Shown: positions 25,268 through 33,307 of the stretch, one piece after another
Position numbering within the stretch: position 1 is the first letter of the stretch
Layout: each line of letters starts with the position of its first letter
Assembly (NCBI RefSeq): GCF_002952775.1
Contig: NZ_CP025066.1
Span: forward strand, 1,860,001-1,924,000
DNA: 64,000 bases
Reading direction: 5' to 3'
Source: Halalkaliarchaeum desulfuricum
GTDB taxonomy: Archaea > Halobacteriota > Halobacteria > Halobacteriales > Haloferacaceae
Translations under genes and position numbers: made by a program
The notes under the pieces: model-generated
What the model saw: the letters and a program-made list of their open reading frames with translations, nothing else
What the model was told of the DNA's origin: nothing
Database searches by the model: none

Positions 25268-26067
25268 CGCTTTCGATCGCGGTTGCGGTGAAGGTCGTCC
25301 CCAAACCCGAGGAGGTCACGCTCGACGAGGAGACGATGACGATCGACCGGGAGGACGCCGACTCCCAGCTGGACCCTGCCGCCAAGAACGCCGTCGAACT
25401 GGCGCTCCAGTTGAAGGACGCGGCTGCGGAGGCCGGCGAGGACGCCGAGGTGATTGCGGTGTCGATGGGGCCGCCGTTCTTCGAGGAACACCTCCAGGAC
25501 GTGGTCGCAATGGGCGCCGACGACGCAATCTTGCTCTCCGATCGGGCGTTCGCGGGGGCAGACACCTACCCGACGAGCCGAGTGCTCGCGGCGGGCGTCC
25601 GGAAACTCGGTGACGTCGATCTGGTGCTCTGTGGCGAGGAGTCGTCGGACTCCTCGACGGGACAGGTGCCGCCGGGGATCGCCGAGTGGCTCGACGCCGC
25701 CCAGGTGATGGCCGTAAGCGAGGCGGAAATCGAGGACGGATCGCTGCATGCGGTCCGGACGAAGGCCGGCGGCGAGGAGACCGTGCGGGTGCCGCTTCCG
25801 GCGGTCGCGAGCGTCGAGTACGGCGTCAACGACCCTCGGTTCCCGGACTTCAAGCGCAAGCGGTGGGCCGAAAACGAGTGGGAGCTCACCGTCTACGACG
25901 CCGGCGACCTCGATTTGCCCGAGTCGGAACTGGGCCTCGACGGCTCCTACACCGAGGTGGCGGATCTCGAGGCGATCGAAGGCCCAGACCGGCTGGGCGA
26001 GTGGGTCGAGGGCGACCCCGAGACGCAGGCCGACGAGATCGCGTCGGTGATCGCACAAGAGCTGTAG
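25264..26067 (+). CDS. etfB: Electron transfer flavoprotein beta subunit
   Basis: A 267-residue EtfB with the family start IAVAVKVVPKPEEVTLD, DPAAKNAVELALQLKD, VSMGPPFFEEHLQDVVAMGADDAILLSDRAFAG (shown in part), CGEESSDSSTGQVPPGIAEWL, and a C-terminal KRKRWAENE. The ADxxPTSRVLA segment contacts the nucleotide (AMP in ordinary Etf, FAD in bifurcating Etf); sequence reading cannot decide which is bound. It is the last gene of the 16572-26067 operon, and an IS5-type element is inserted 26 bp after its stop codon. Confidence 0.92.
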   Translation: MTLSIAVAVKVVPKPEEVTLDEETMTIDREDADSQLDPAAKNAVELALQLKDAAAEAGEDAEVIAVSMGPPFFEEHLQDVVAMGADDAILLSDRAFAGADTYPTSRVLAAGVRKLGDVDLVLCGEESSDSSTGQVPPGIAEWLDAAQVMAVSEAEIEDGSLHAVRTKAGGEETVRVPLPAVASVEYGVNDPRFPDFKRKRWAENEWELTVYDAGDLDLPESELGLDGSYTEVADLEAIEGPDRLGEWVEGDPETQADEIASVIAQEL

Positions 26068-26085
26068 CTGCCGCTCCGGACGTGT

Positions 26086-26093
26086 AATAAATC
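26086..26093. repeat. Target-site duplication, left copy (IS5-type)
   Basis: AATAAATC directly precedes the left terminal inverted repeat and is repeated exactly at 27034-27041. Confidence 0.92.
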
Positions 26094-27033
26094 GGCTCCA
26101 TTGAATCGCCAGACATCGCCGTAGTAAGTCGTAAAATCGAAGAAGTTGAGGCGAGTGAGTAGCAGTTTGGATGAACCTTACCACCCGCCTCACCGAGGAA
26201 TTAGTCTCGCTCGCCAAAAGTTATTCCGACGATGCTGAGGAAGCTGCCGCCCCGGAAGGTGGCGGCAGCTTCGCTGAATGGGCGATGATTTCGCTTCACG
26301 GCTTGCGAATTTTCCTTGAGAAATCCTACGTGATGACAATCGACCTGTTAGAGACAATGACGCAAATTCTGGAGATTATTGGCCTTGAACCGGACGATCT
26401 CCCGGCACCATCCACGTTGAATAAGTGGCTCGACAGGATTGAGATGGCAGTTTGGCGAGTGCTGCTGCGCCACTCGGCGCAGTTGCACAATCCCTCTCCC
26501 GACGCTGCCGTTGACGCTACCTACTACGAACGCTCTCCGGCCAGCAAACACTACTGTGACCGCACGAACTACCGCGTTCAGACCATCGAGGCGACGAAAC
26601 TCGTCGATACAGAGACGCAAGCGATCCTTGACGTACACTGCACCACGACCAGAGAAGGGAGTGACGCCGATGTCTGTGCGCAACTCGCCCGGCGCTACCC
26701 GGGCGAGTTACGCACGCTTGCCGCCGATAAGGGCTACGACAGCCAAGAGTTACGCGAGCAACTCCGTGAACTCGGCATCAGACCACTCGTCAAACATCGT
26801 GTGTTCGCGCCCTACGATCACGCACACAACGCCCGAATTAACGACGATCTCTACAATCAGCGCTCGATGACCGAAACCGCCAACTCCTCGGTCAAGCGCT
26901 CGTACGGCTCGGCCGTCCGAGCGCGTGAATGGTACCGCGAGTTCCGCGAGATTGCCCTGATGTGTCTCGTCTACAACATCAAACGCTACGTCAAACCATG
27001 AATTCTAACGTCTTACAGCGATTCAATGGAGCC
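26094..27033 (+). mobile_element. IS5-family insertion sequence (ISH1-like), 940 bp, intact
   Basis: Both ends carry a perfect 16-bp inverted repeat, GGCTCCATTGAATCGC, at 26094-26109 and its complement at 27018-27033. The element is flanked by an exact 8-bp duplication (AATAAATC), as usual for haloarchaeal IS5/ISH1-group elements. A single full-length transposase lies inside. Its DNA is visibly less GC-rich than the neighbouring operon. Perfect ends and duplication indicate a recent insertion. Confidence 0.95.
26171..27001 (+). CDS. IS5-family transposase
   Basis: A 276-residue DDE transposase. Features are the N-terminal LTEELVSLAKSY region, PSTLNKWLDRIEMAVWRVLLR, the first acidic motif AAVDATYYERSPASKHY (Asp about 115), the second in RTLAADKGYDSQELREQL (Asp about 189), and the C-terminal motif SMTETANSSVKRSYGSAVRAREWYREF with the catalytic Glu (about residue 236). 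No frameshift or stop is present, so the enzyme is probably active. It fills most of the 940-bp element. Confidence 0.95.
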   Translation: MNLTTRLTEELVSLAKSYSDDAEEAAAPEGGGSFAEWAMISLHGLRIFLEKSYVMTIDLLETMTQILEIIGLEPDDLPAPSTLNKWLDRIEMAVWRVLLRHSAQLHNPSPDAAVDATYYERSPASKHYCDRTNYRVQTIEATKLVDTETQAILDVHCTTTREGSDADVCAQLARRYPGELRTLAADKGYDSQELREQLRELGIRPLVKHRVFAPYDHAHNARINDDLYNQRSMTETANSSVKRSYGSAVRAREWYREFREIALMCLVYNIKRYVKP

Positions 27034-27041
27034 AATAAATC
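27034..27041. repeat. Target-site duplication, right copy (IS5-type)
   Basis: AATAAATC directly follows the right inverted repeat and matches 26086-26093 exactly. Confidence 0.92.
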
Positions 27042-27095
27042 ACAAGAAAACGAAATCACACCACGTCGTCGGAAGACGACGCCGTGAATTCGCAG

Positions 27096-27290
27096 TTATA
27101 CGCGATTGACGTTCGTCGCGCGGGGGCCCTTGGGAGCCTGTTCAATATCGAAATCGATCTCGGTTCCTTCGGACAGATCCTCGCCGCCAACGTCTTCCAT
27201 GTGGAAGAACACGTCGTCGTCGGAGTCGTCAGTCGAGATGAAACCGTAGCCGCCTGTGTCGTTGAAGAAATCAACCTTACCGTTTGCCAT
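27096..27290 (-). CDS. cspA: Cold-shock domain protein
   Basis: A 64-residue single cold-shock domain. GKVDFFNDTGGYGFI and DDVFFHMEDV contain the RNP1- and RNP2-like nucleic-acid-binding aromatics, and the tail PKGPRATNV is typical. Such proteins bind single-stranded nucleic acid and act as RNA chaperones. The start MANGKVDFF at 27290 is used; the upstream ATG would add a non-family extension. A TTAAAAAAATATT stretch at 27361-27376 may belong to the promoter region. Confidence 0.92.
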   Translation of the reverse strand: MANGKVDFFNDTGGYGFISTDDSDDDVFFHMEDVGGEDLSEGTEIDFDIEQAPKGPRATNVNRV

Positions 27291-27553
27291 TGCAACTAGA
27301 GAAAGGCCGGTGACACGGATAAGGGTTGGTATTTGTCCATCAAAAACGAGAAACATTATTTGAAAATATTTTTTTAACCCACTCTGGTGGATGTATGTTC
27401 TACATCGGGACTTTTGTGAGGGTGACTATCCGATCTGGTCACAACGCCCGGCCGCTTCCGTGATATCCCAACCACCTCATCCAGTGTCACAACTCGTTCG
27501 ATCACCGCAGCCCACTTCGACGGACTTTTGCCCATTTCTCTCCTCGATTACAT

Positions 27554-28270
27554 GTGAATCCGACACAAGTCCGGCGGCAGTGGGCGCAACGCTCCGGCGA
27601 ATATTCCCCGGAGTATTATGCCTACTACGGTCCCAACGAGATGAGCGAGACCGTTCGTCGGCTTCTGGAGTCTCACGTCGGGCGAGAGGCGTCGGTCCTG
27701 GAGTTGGGCTGTAGTTCGGGCCGGCACCTGTCATATCTCCACGAGCACGGGTTCAGCGATCTCTCGGGGATCGAAGTCAACGAGGACGCCACGGCCGTGA
27801 TGGCCGAGGCGTATCCGGCGCTCGCAGCCGATGCAACACTCTATATAAACGCGATCGAGGACGTCATCGACGGTTTCGAGGACGATCAGTTCGACGCCGT
27901 CTATTCGATACAGACGCTCCAGCACGTCCATCCTGATTCTGCGTGGATCTTCGACGAACTCGCCCGGATCACGGGTGCGCTCCTCGTCACCATCGAACAC
28001 GAGGGGTCCGCAGAAAGCGAGGAACACGCCAGCAACGAGGGCTCTGCAGCAAACAAACGGTCCCCAGAAAGCGAGGAACCCGCCGAAATCGACGGAGCGA
28101 CTGACCTGGACGTGAGCTACGTCAACGACGAATTCCCCATCTACCACCGGAACTGGGGCGAAATCTTCACCGAACGAGGGTTTACAGCGGTCGAGACCGA
28201 CGCCGAACGGCGGGAAACCGTTCGGGCGTTTCGCGCGCCGTCGATGGACGGAGACGGGACGAGTCGCTGA
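27554..28270 (+). CDS. Class I SAM-dependent methyltransferase
   Basis: A 238-residue Rossmann-type methyltransferase. VLELGCSSGRHLSYLHEHGF (about residues 48-67) is SAM motif I, SGIEVNEDA is motif II, and FDAVYSIQTLQHVHPD is the post-I/catalytic region. A low-complexity acidic stretch with repeated SESEE/EHASNEG units (about residues 150-180) splits the C-terminal part and appears to be an insertion. The substrate is unknown. The GTG at 27554 is the only suitable start, since the nearby ATG 27552 is followed at once by a stop. Confidence 0.8.
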   Translation: MNPTQVRRQWAQRSGEYSPEYYAYYGPNEMSETVRRLLESHVGREASVLELGCSSGRHLSYLHEHGFSDLSGIEVNEDATAVMAEAYPALAADATLYINAIEDVIDGFEDDQFDAVYSIQTLQHVHPDSAWIFDELARITGALLVTIEHEGSAESEEHASNEGSAANKRSPESEEPAEIDGATDLDVSYVNDEFPIYHRNWGEIFTERGFTAVETDAERRETVRAFRAPSMDGDGTSR

Positions 28271-28334
28271 ACCGGGACCTGGAATATCAACACTCGGCCG
28301 AATGTTTTTCACCTTGTAAATCACAATTTACGAC

Positions 28335-28568
28335 ATGGCGAAGATGATACGCGTCCCGGATGAGTACCACGCGTGGGTGAAGGCACACAACGAGGAGGGT
28401 GAGACGATGTTCGAAACCCTTCGTCGCCTGACGCGCGAACCCGAGCCCGAGGAACTCGTCGGGATCCTCTCTTCGGCCGAGGTGGATAAAGCGCGGGAGG
28501 CCGCCGAGCGATTCGGCGGGCGTGACGAAGAACGATTGCGGCGGGCACGGGAGGCATTCCGCGAGTGA
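28335..28568 (+). CDS. VapB-like antitoxin
   Basis: A 77-residue protein with a short N-terminal strand (AKMIRVPDEYHAWVKAHNEEGETMFETL, shown for context only in part) like antitoxins of haloarchaeal VapBC pairs, and a charged C-terminal helix rich in Arg and Glu that would wrap the toxin. It overlaps the PIN-domain gene by 4 nt (GTGA). A TTGTAAATC element about 25 nt upstream could be the TATA box. It probably represses its own operon together with the toxin, as known for the family. Confidence 0.8.
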   Translation: MAKMIRVPDEYHAWVKAHNEEGETMFETLRRLTREPEPEELVGILSSAEVDKAREAAERFGGRDEERLRRAREAFRE

Positions 28569-28960
28569 TCCTCGATTCCTCGTATCTCTTCGACGTGATG
28601 GACGGGAACCCGAACGCCCTGGAAATCGGAACGCAGCTCACGGACAATGGGGAAATCCAGTGGCTTCCGACACCAGTCGTGGCCGAAGTGTACTACGGTG
28701 TCGTATACACCAACAGTGAGGAGGAGCGACGCATTGTTCAGAACGCGCTCATGGGATATCCACGAGTGGACATCACTGAAGAGATGGCGCGGACGGCTAG
28801 CAGGCTTCTCGCTGCGGCGGACAGGGAACACGGTGGTGACAGCGGCGTCGAGACGAATGACGCCTATATCGGTGCCGTGGCTCACGAACTCGAGGAACCC
28901 GTACTTACGGCCAACCCCGACGATTTCGAGGCGCTCGGGGTCGATACCGAAACTTACTGA
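28565..28960 (+). CDS. VapC-like PIN-domain toxin
   Basis: A 131-residue PIN-domain ribonuclease. The metal-binding acidic residues are visible as LDSSYLFD (Asp3), PVVAEVYYG (Glu about 42) and ETNDAYIGAVAHEL (Asp about 98) with a final ANPDDFEAL. VapC toxins cleave RNA, commonly tRNA or rRNA. It starts with GTG inside the antitoxin stop. Its last 7 bases overlap the end of the convergent leuS gene, so the two transcripts are complementary at their 3' ends. Confidence 0.85.
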   Translation: MILDSSYLFDVMDGNPNALEIGTQLTDNGEIQWLPTPVVAEVYYGVVYTNSEEERRIVQNALMGYPRVDITEEMARTASRLLAAADREHGGDSGVETNDAYIGAVAHELEEPVLTANPDDFEALGVDTETY

Positions 28961-31695
28961 CCTTCTTCGATGTGAATCGCCGGTCGTCCGGGTTCGGCCT
29001 TGCCGGCGACGTCGTCGTCGGCTGCTTCGGCCCGGAGCACGCGCACTGGCGCCTCGAATTCGCGTTCGATCAGCCAGGCGGCTTCCCTGAGCGCCTCGTA
29101 CTCTCGCTCGGGCGGCAGCGTCAGGGTGAGTGCCTCGCGTTCGGCGTCGAGCTCCTTCCCGAAGTCGGCTGCTGCGTCGCCGTGTTCGCGGATCTCGGCG
29201 TCTCCCATCAGCTCGGAGATCAGGTTGTCGGCGTCGCTCTCGACGGCGATTTCGAGCGCCCGGAACTTCCAGTCGGGCGTCACGACGACGTCGATGCGTT
29301 CGGGGTCGTCGATTCCGGCGACGTCGACGATCTGTCGGACGTCTTCGCGGGTGTTCGCCACCAGCTTCCGGCGCTCCGTCGCCCCCTCGATGTCGCCGTC
29401 GGGTTCTGGCCAGGTGGCGTCGACGAGCAGGCCCTCGTCCACCCAGTCGCTCCCCCCGTCGACGTCGCCGAGTTCGTCGTACAGTTCCTCGGCGAGGTGG
29501 GGTGCGACGGGCGCCAGCAGTTTGATCGCGGCCGCCAGCCCGCGCCCCACGGTCGGTGCATGCGTCTCTTCACCCTGCTCTTCGGCGTGTTCGCGGTACT
29601 GCCGGATCGTTCGAACGAGCCCCTGTGCCTCCCGGAGGGCGGTGTTGAACGTCAGCGTCTCGTAGTCGGCTGTCGCGGCCTCGATCGTCGCATCGATTTC
29701 GCTTTCGACATAATCGGCGACAGGGGTACGGTCGCCGTCCGGACTGGTCGAGACGAACGCCTCGACCTCGCGTTTCAGCCGGGTCAGGAACCGGTAGGTC
29801 GACCTGACGCCCTCCTCGCTCCAGTCGAAGTCGCGCTCGGGCTGGGCGGCCTGCATCATGAACAGGCGAGCAGTGTCGGCGCCGTACTCCTCGACGATGC
29901 GCTGGGGGGAGACGACGTTGCCCTTCGATTTGGACATCTTCGCTCCCTCCAGCTGGACCATTCCCTGCGCGAGCAGGTTTGTGAACGGCTCGCGGTGCTG
30001 TAGCCCCTCGTGATCGGCGAGCACCTTGGTGAAGAACCGCGAGTACAGCAGGTGCATCACGGCGTGTTCGATCCCGCCGACGTACTGGTCGACCGGCATC
30101 CAGTCGTTGGCCCGCTCAAGGTCGAACGGCCCCTCCGTCAGGTCGGGGGAGACGTACCGCAGGAAGTACCACGAGGAGTCGACGAACGTGTCCATCGTGT
30201 CCGTCTCCCGGACGGCGTCGGCCCCGCAATCTGGACAGGTGGTTTCTTTCCACTCGTCGGCGGCGTCCAGCGGGTTGCCGGTGGTGTTTATAAATTCGGG
30301 GAGTTCGACCGGTAGTTCCGCCTCGGGTACCAGCACCGGGCCGCAGTCGTCGCAGTGAACGACCGGGATCGGCGTCCCCCAGTAGCGCTGCCGGGAGATG
30401 CCCCAGTCGCGAAGCCGGTACTGGGTCGTCTCCTCGGCGCCGGAGGTGTCTGCAGTGATCTGCTCGCGGGCGGTGTCGCTGTCGAGTCCGGTGTAGTCAC
30501 CGGAGTTTACGAGCACGCCGTCGTCGGTGAAGGCCCCCTCGCTCACGTCGGGCGCGTCGGGAACCTCGTCGGTCTCCGGCCCCTCCCAGTCGTCGGGTTC
30601 CGGCGCGATCACCGGCTCGATCGGGACGCCCTTCTTCGAGGCGAACTCGTGGTCGCGGTGGTCGTGGCCCGGCACGCCCATCAGGGCGCCGGTACCGACG
30701 TCCGACAGCACGAAGTCGGCCACGAACACCGGCAGCTCCTCGCCGGTGACGGGGTTTCTCGCGGTCAGGTCGGTTCTGACGCCGTTGGGTTCGTCGCCGT
30801 CCGGGTCCGCCTCGTGGTGGACGAACTCGTGGACTGCGTCGTCGGTCTCGATCAGCTCTTCGGTGATCGGGTGATCGGGCGCCAGCGCGAAGAACGTCGC
30901 GCCGAAGACGGTGTCGGCACGGGTGGTGAACGCCTCGACGGTGCCGTAGTCGCGCTCCGATCCGTCCGGACCGGTGATCTCGAACGGGAGGGTGGTTCCG
31001 TACTGCCGGCCGATCCAGTTCCGTTGCATCTGTCGGACGGAGTCTGGCCATCCCTCCAGCTCGTCGATGTACTCCACGAGCTCGTCGGCGTACTCGGTGA
31101 TCTTCAGGAACCACTGGGCCAGCTCGCGCGTCTCGACGGGGGTGTCACACCGCCAGCACAGTTCCTCGCCGTTGTGGGCCTCAACCTGTTCGTCGGCCAG
31201 GACGGTCTCGCAGTCGGGACACCAGTTCACGTCGGCGTCGCGGCGCTCGACGAGCTCCTCCTCGGCAAAGCGTCGGAACAGCCACTGGTTCCAGCGGTAG
31301 TACTCCGGCGTGCAGGTGGTGATCTCGCGGTCCCAGTCGTAGCCAAAGCCCATCGACTCCATCTGTCCTTTCATCGTCTCGATGCAGTCGAACGTCCAGT
31401 CGCGGGGGTTGCTGTCCCGCTCCTTGGCGGCGTTTTCGGCGGGGAGGCCGAACGCGTCCCACCCCATCGGGTGCAGCACGTCGTCGCCGCGCATGCGCCG
31501 GTACCGGGCGTAGGCGTCGGTGATCGTGTAGTTCCTGACGTGCCCCATGTGGAGTTCCCCGGAGGGGTACGGGTACATCCCGAGGACGTAAGTCGGGTCC
31601 TCGGCATCGTCGGGGATCCGGTACGCGTCGGCCTCGTCCCAGGCCTCCTGCCATCGTCGTTCGACCGCTGTGTGGTCGTATCCCTGTTCGGACAT
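28954..31695 (-). CDS. leuS: Leucyl-tRNA synthetase
   Basis: A 913-residue class I aminoacyl-tRNA synthetase that charges tRNA-Leu. The HIGH motif is HMGHVRNYT (about residues 51-59) and the KMSKS motif is KMSKSKGN (about residue 625). A Cys-rich zinc insert reads CPDCETV...CWRC (about 175-200), a second CPDC lies near residue 480, and the connective peptide 1 editing domain with the T-rich TRADTVFG segment is present (about 255). Homology is closer to bacterial-type LeuRS with the catalytic insert order seen in haloarchaea. Start MSEQGYDHTAVERRW at 31695 fits family starts. Confidence 0.96.
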   Translation of the reverse strand: MSEQGYDHTAVERRWQEAWDEADAYRIPDDAEDPTYVLGMYPYPSGELHMGHVRNYTITDAYARYRRMRGDDVLHPMGWDAFGLPAENAAKERDSNPRDWTFDCIETMKGQMESMGFGYDWDREITTCTPEYYRWNQWLFRRFAEEELVERRDADVNWCPDCETVLADEQVEAHNGEELCWRCDTPVETRELAQWFLKITEYADELVEYIDELEGWPDSVRQMQRNWIGRQYGTTLPFEITGPDGSERDYGTVEAFTTRADTVFGATFFALAPDHPITEELIETDDAVHEFVHHEADPDGDEPNGVRTDLTARNPVTGEELPVFVADFVLSDVGTGALMGVPGHDHRDHEFASKKGVPIEPVIAPEPDDWEGPETDEVPDAPDVSEGAFTDDGVLVNSGDYTGLDSDTAREQITADTSGAEETTQYRLRDWGISRQRYWGTPIPVVHCDDCGPVLVPEAELPVELPEFINTTGNPLDAADEWKETTCPDCGADAVRETDTMDTFVDSSWYFLRYVSPDLTEGPFDLERANDWMPVDQYVGGIEHAVMHLLYSRFFTKVLADHEGLQHREPFTNLLAQGMVQLEGAKMSKSKGNVVSPQRIVEEYGADTARLFMMQAAQPERDFDWSEEGVRSTYRFLTRLKREVEAFVSTSPDGDRTPVADYVESEIDATIEAATADYETLTFNTALREAQGLVRTIRQYREHAEEQGEETHAPTVGRGLAAAIKLLAPVAPHLAEELYDELGDVDGGSDWVDEGLLVDATWPEPDGDIEGATERRKLVANTREDVRQIVDVAGIDDPERIDVVVTPDWKFRALEIAVESDADNLISELMGDAEIREHGDAAADFGKELDAEREALTLTLPPEREYEALREAAWLIEREFEAPVRVLRAEAADDDVAGKAEPGRPAIHIEEGQ

Positions 31696-31823
31696 GCTTT
31701 CGCTTGTACACACGTCCTTCCGTCTTCGCCCTATACCTTTCCATCGAACATCCGTTTCGAACAGCTGTCGCCGGCGTTGCGCCGGAACAACCTCTCGAGT
31801 TCACGAGGGGCTGAAGTGACATG

Positions 31824-31852
31824 TAGGAAACTCTTAACTGGATCGTTTCCTA
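31824..31852 (+). promoter_or_regulatory. Inverted repeat over the promoter of the flavoprotein gene
   Basis: TAGGAAAC (31824-31831) and its exact complement GTTTCCTA (31845-31852) are separated by 13 bp that contain CTTAACTG, a TATA-like element about 33 nt before the ATG at 31867. The symmetry and position suit a repressor operator. Confidence 0.5.
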
Positions 31853-31866
31853 TGTGGTGAGTTGAC

Positions 31867-33288
31867 ATGACACTATCTCACACTCGCCGATACGATCCTG
31901 CTCGGGTATCCGAGCGCGACGGTCACGCCGTCGTGATCGGGGCCAGCGTCGCAGGGTTGCTGGCGGGACGGGTGTTGTCCGACGGGTTCGCCAGTGTGAC
32001 GATCATCGACAAGGATTCGCTTCCGGACGAACCAGTAGCCCGGAAGGGGGTGCCCCAGTCGGATCACGCCCACCTGCTGATGGAGGCGGGTCGGGCGACG
32101 ATCGAGGACCTGTTTCCGGGGTACTGTGAGGACTTGATCGCGGCCGGAGCGCTCCTTCTCGACGGCGCCAGCGACGTCAACCACTATCTCGAGGGGGATT
32201 TCATGGCCGACGGCACCGAACGAGTGCCGATGTATGCCGCCAGTCGCCCCCTGTTCGAACAGCAGATCCGCCGCCGTGTCCGTGATTTGTCGGGAGTACG
32301 ACTGCGAGCGGAGTGTTCGTTTGTCGACTATCTGAGTGACGATGCGGGCGACATCAAGGGGGTAACCGTTTCCGAGGGCGGGACCGAAGACGACATCCAC
32401 GCCGATCTGGTCGTCGACGCGACTGGGCGAACGAGTCGGACGCCGAACTGGCTCACCGCCCACGGATACGACGCCCCCGACGTGGAAGAGGTGACCGTCG
32501 ATACGGCCTACAGCACGGGATGGTTCGAGCGGCCGCCAGATAGGCGGTGGTCCATCGCGATGTTGCCCGACGCACCACGAAAGCGGGGATGGGTTGCCAT
32601 TCCGATCGAGAACGACGAGTGGATTGTCGGCCTCTCGGGGATTCACGGGGTTCGCCCGCCGACCGAGCCCGAAGCGTTCGAGGAGTACATCGCAAACTGT
32701 CCGACATCAGTCGGCCGGTGGTTCGTCGAGACCTACGAGTTTGCCGACCGCGAAATCGAACCGTACCCGTTCCCCTCCAACGTCAGGCGGTACTACGAGC
32801 GGTTGGACGACTTCCCTGACGGACTGGTCGTCGTGGGCGACGCCATCACGAGTTTCAATCCCATCTACGGGCAGGGAATGTCCGTCGCCGCCCTCGAATC
32901 GCTCGTGTTGCACAGTTGTCTGGCGGACGGATATCGATCGGCTATCGCGACCGAGTTTTTCGAGCGCGCCTCACCCATCCTCGACGTCGCCTGGCAGATG
33001 GCGATCGGGACGGATTTCGCGTTCGAAGAGACGACGGGATCGAAGCCGACGGGACTGTCGGTCTTCAATCGTTACATGTCCCGTCTCGTCAGAAAGGCAC
33101 ACTCCGATGGCCGGTTACGGACGGCCTTCTATCGCGTGATGATGATGGAACAGCCGCCGACGTCGCTGTTCCGTCCGTCGATCGCCCGCCGCGTCTTGAG
33201 TCCGCGCACTCGAACGACCGGTGCATCTGTGGATCCGGCTGCCCTGATGGCATCCGGGAAAACGACACCGGCTCCGGGCGACGATTGA
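31867..33288 (+). CDS. FAD-dependent hydroxylase/epoxidase-like oxidoreductase
   Basis: A 473-residue flavoprotein of the p-hydroxybenzoate-hydroxylase fold. AVVIGASVAGLLAGRVLSD (about residues 21-39) binds FAD, RKGVPQSDHAHLLMEAG is a hallmark of a hydroxylase/halogenase-like branch, VVDATGRTS and VVVGDAITSFNPIYGQGMSVAALE are the FAD-ribityl motifs. No transmembrane helix is visible. Relatives hydroxylate or oxidise lipid and aromatic compounds; the substrate is unknown. An inverted-repeat operator candidate sits at 31824-31852. It lies divergent from leuS. Confidence 0.82.
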   Translation: MTLSHTRRYDPARVSERDGHAVVIGASVAGLLAGRVLSDGFASVTIIDKDSLPDEPVARKGVPQSDHAHLLMEAGRATIEDLFPGYCEDLIAAGALLLDGASDVNHYLEGDFMADGTERVPMYAASRPLFEQQIRRRVRDLSGVRLRAECSFVDYLSDDAGDIKGVTVSEGGTEDDIHADLVVDATGRTSRTPNWLTAHGYDAPDVEEVTVDTAYSTGWFERPPDRRWSIAMLPDAPRKRGWVAIPIENDEWIVGLSGIHGVRPPTEPEAFEEYIANCPTSVGRWFVETYEFADREIEPYPFPSNVRRYYERLDDFPDGLVVVGDAITSFNPIYGQGMSVAALESLVLHSCLADGYRSAIATEFFERASPILDVAWQMAIGTDFAFEETTGSKPTGLSVFNRYMSRLVRKAHSDGRLRTAFYRVMMMEQPPTSLFRPSIARRVLSPRTRTTGASVDPAALMASGKTTPAPGDD

Positions 33289-33307
33289 GTACTCCTTCAG
33301 CGGCCAC

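Noticed and set aside
24269-26067. EtfAB as clearly electron-bifurcating
   Set aside because: The beta-FAD versus AMP distinction cannot be made by eye, so I keep it as an inference from operon context.
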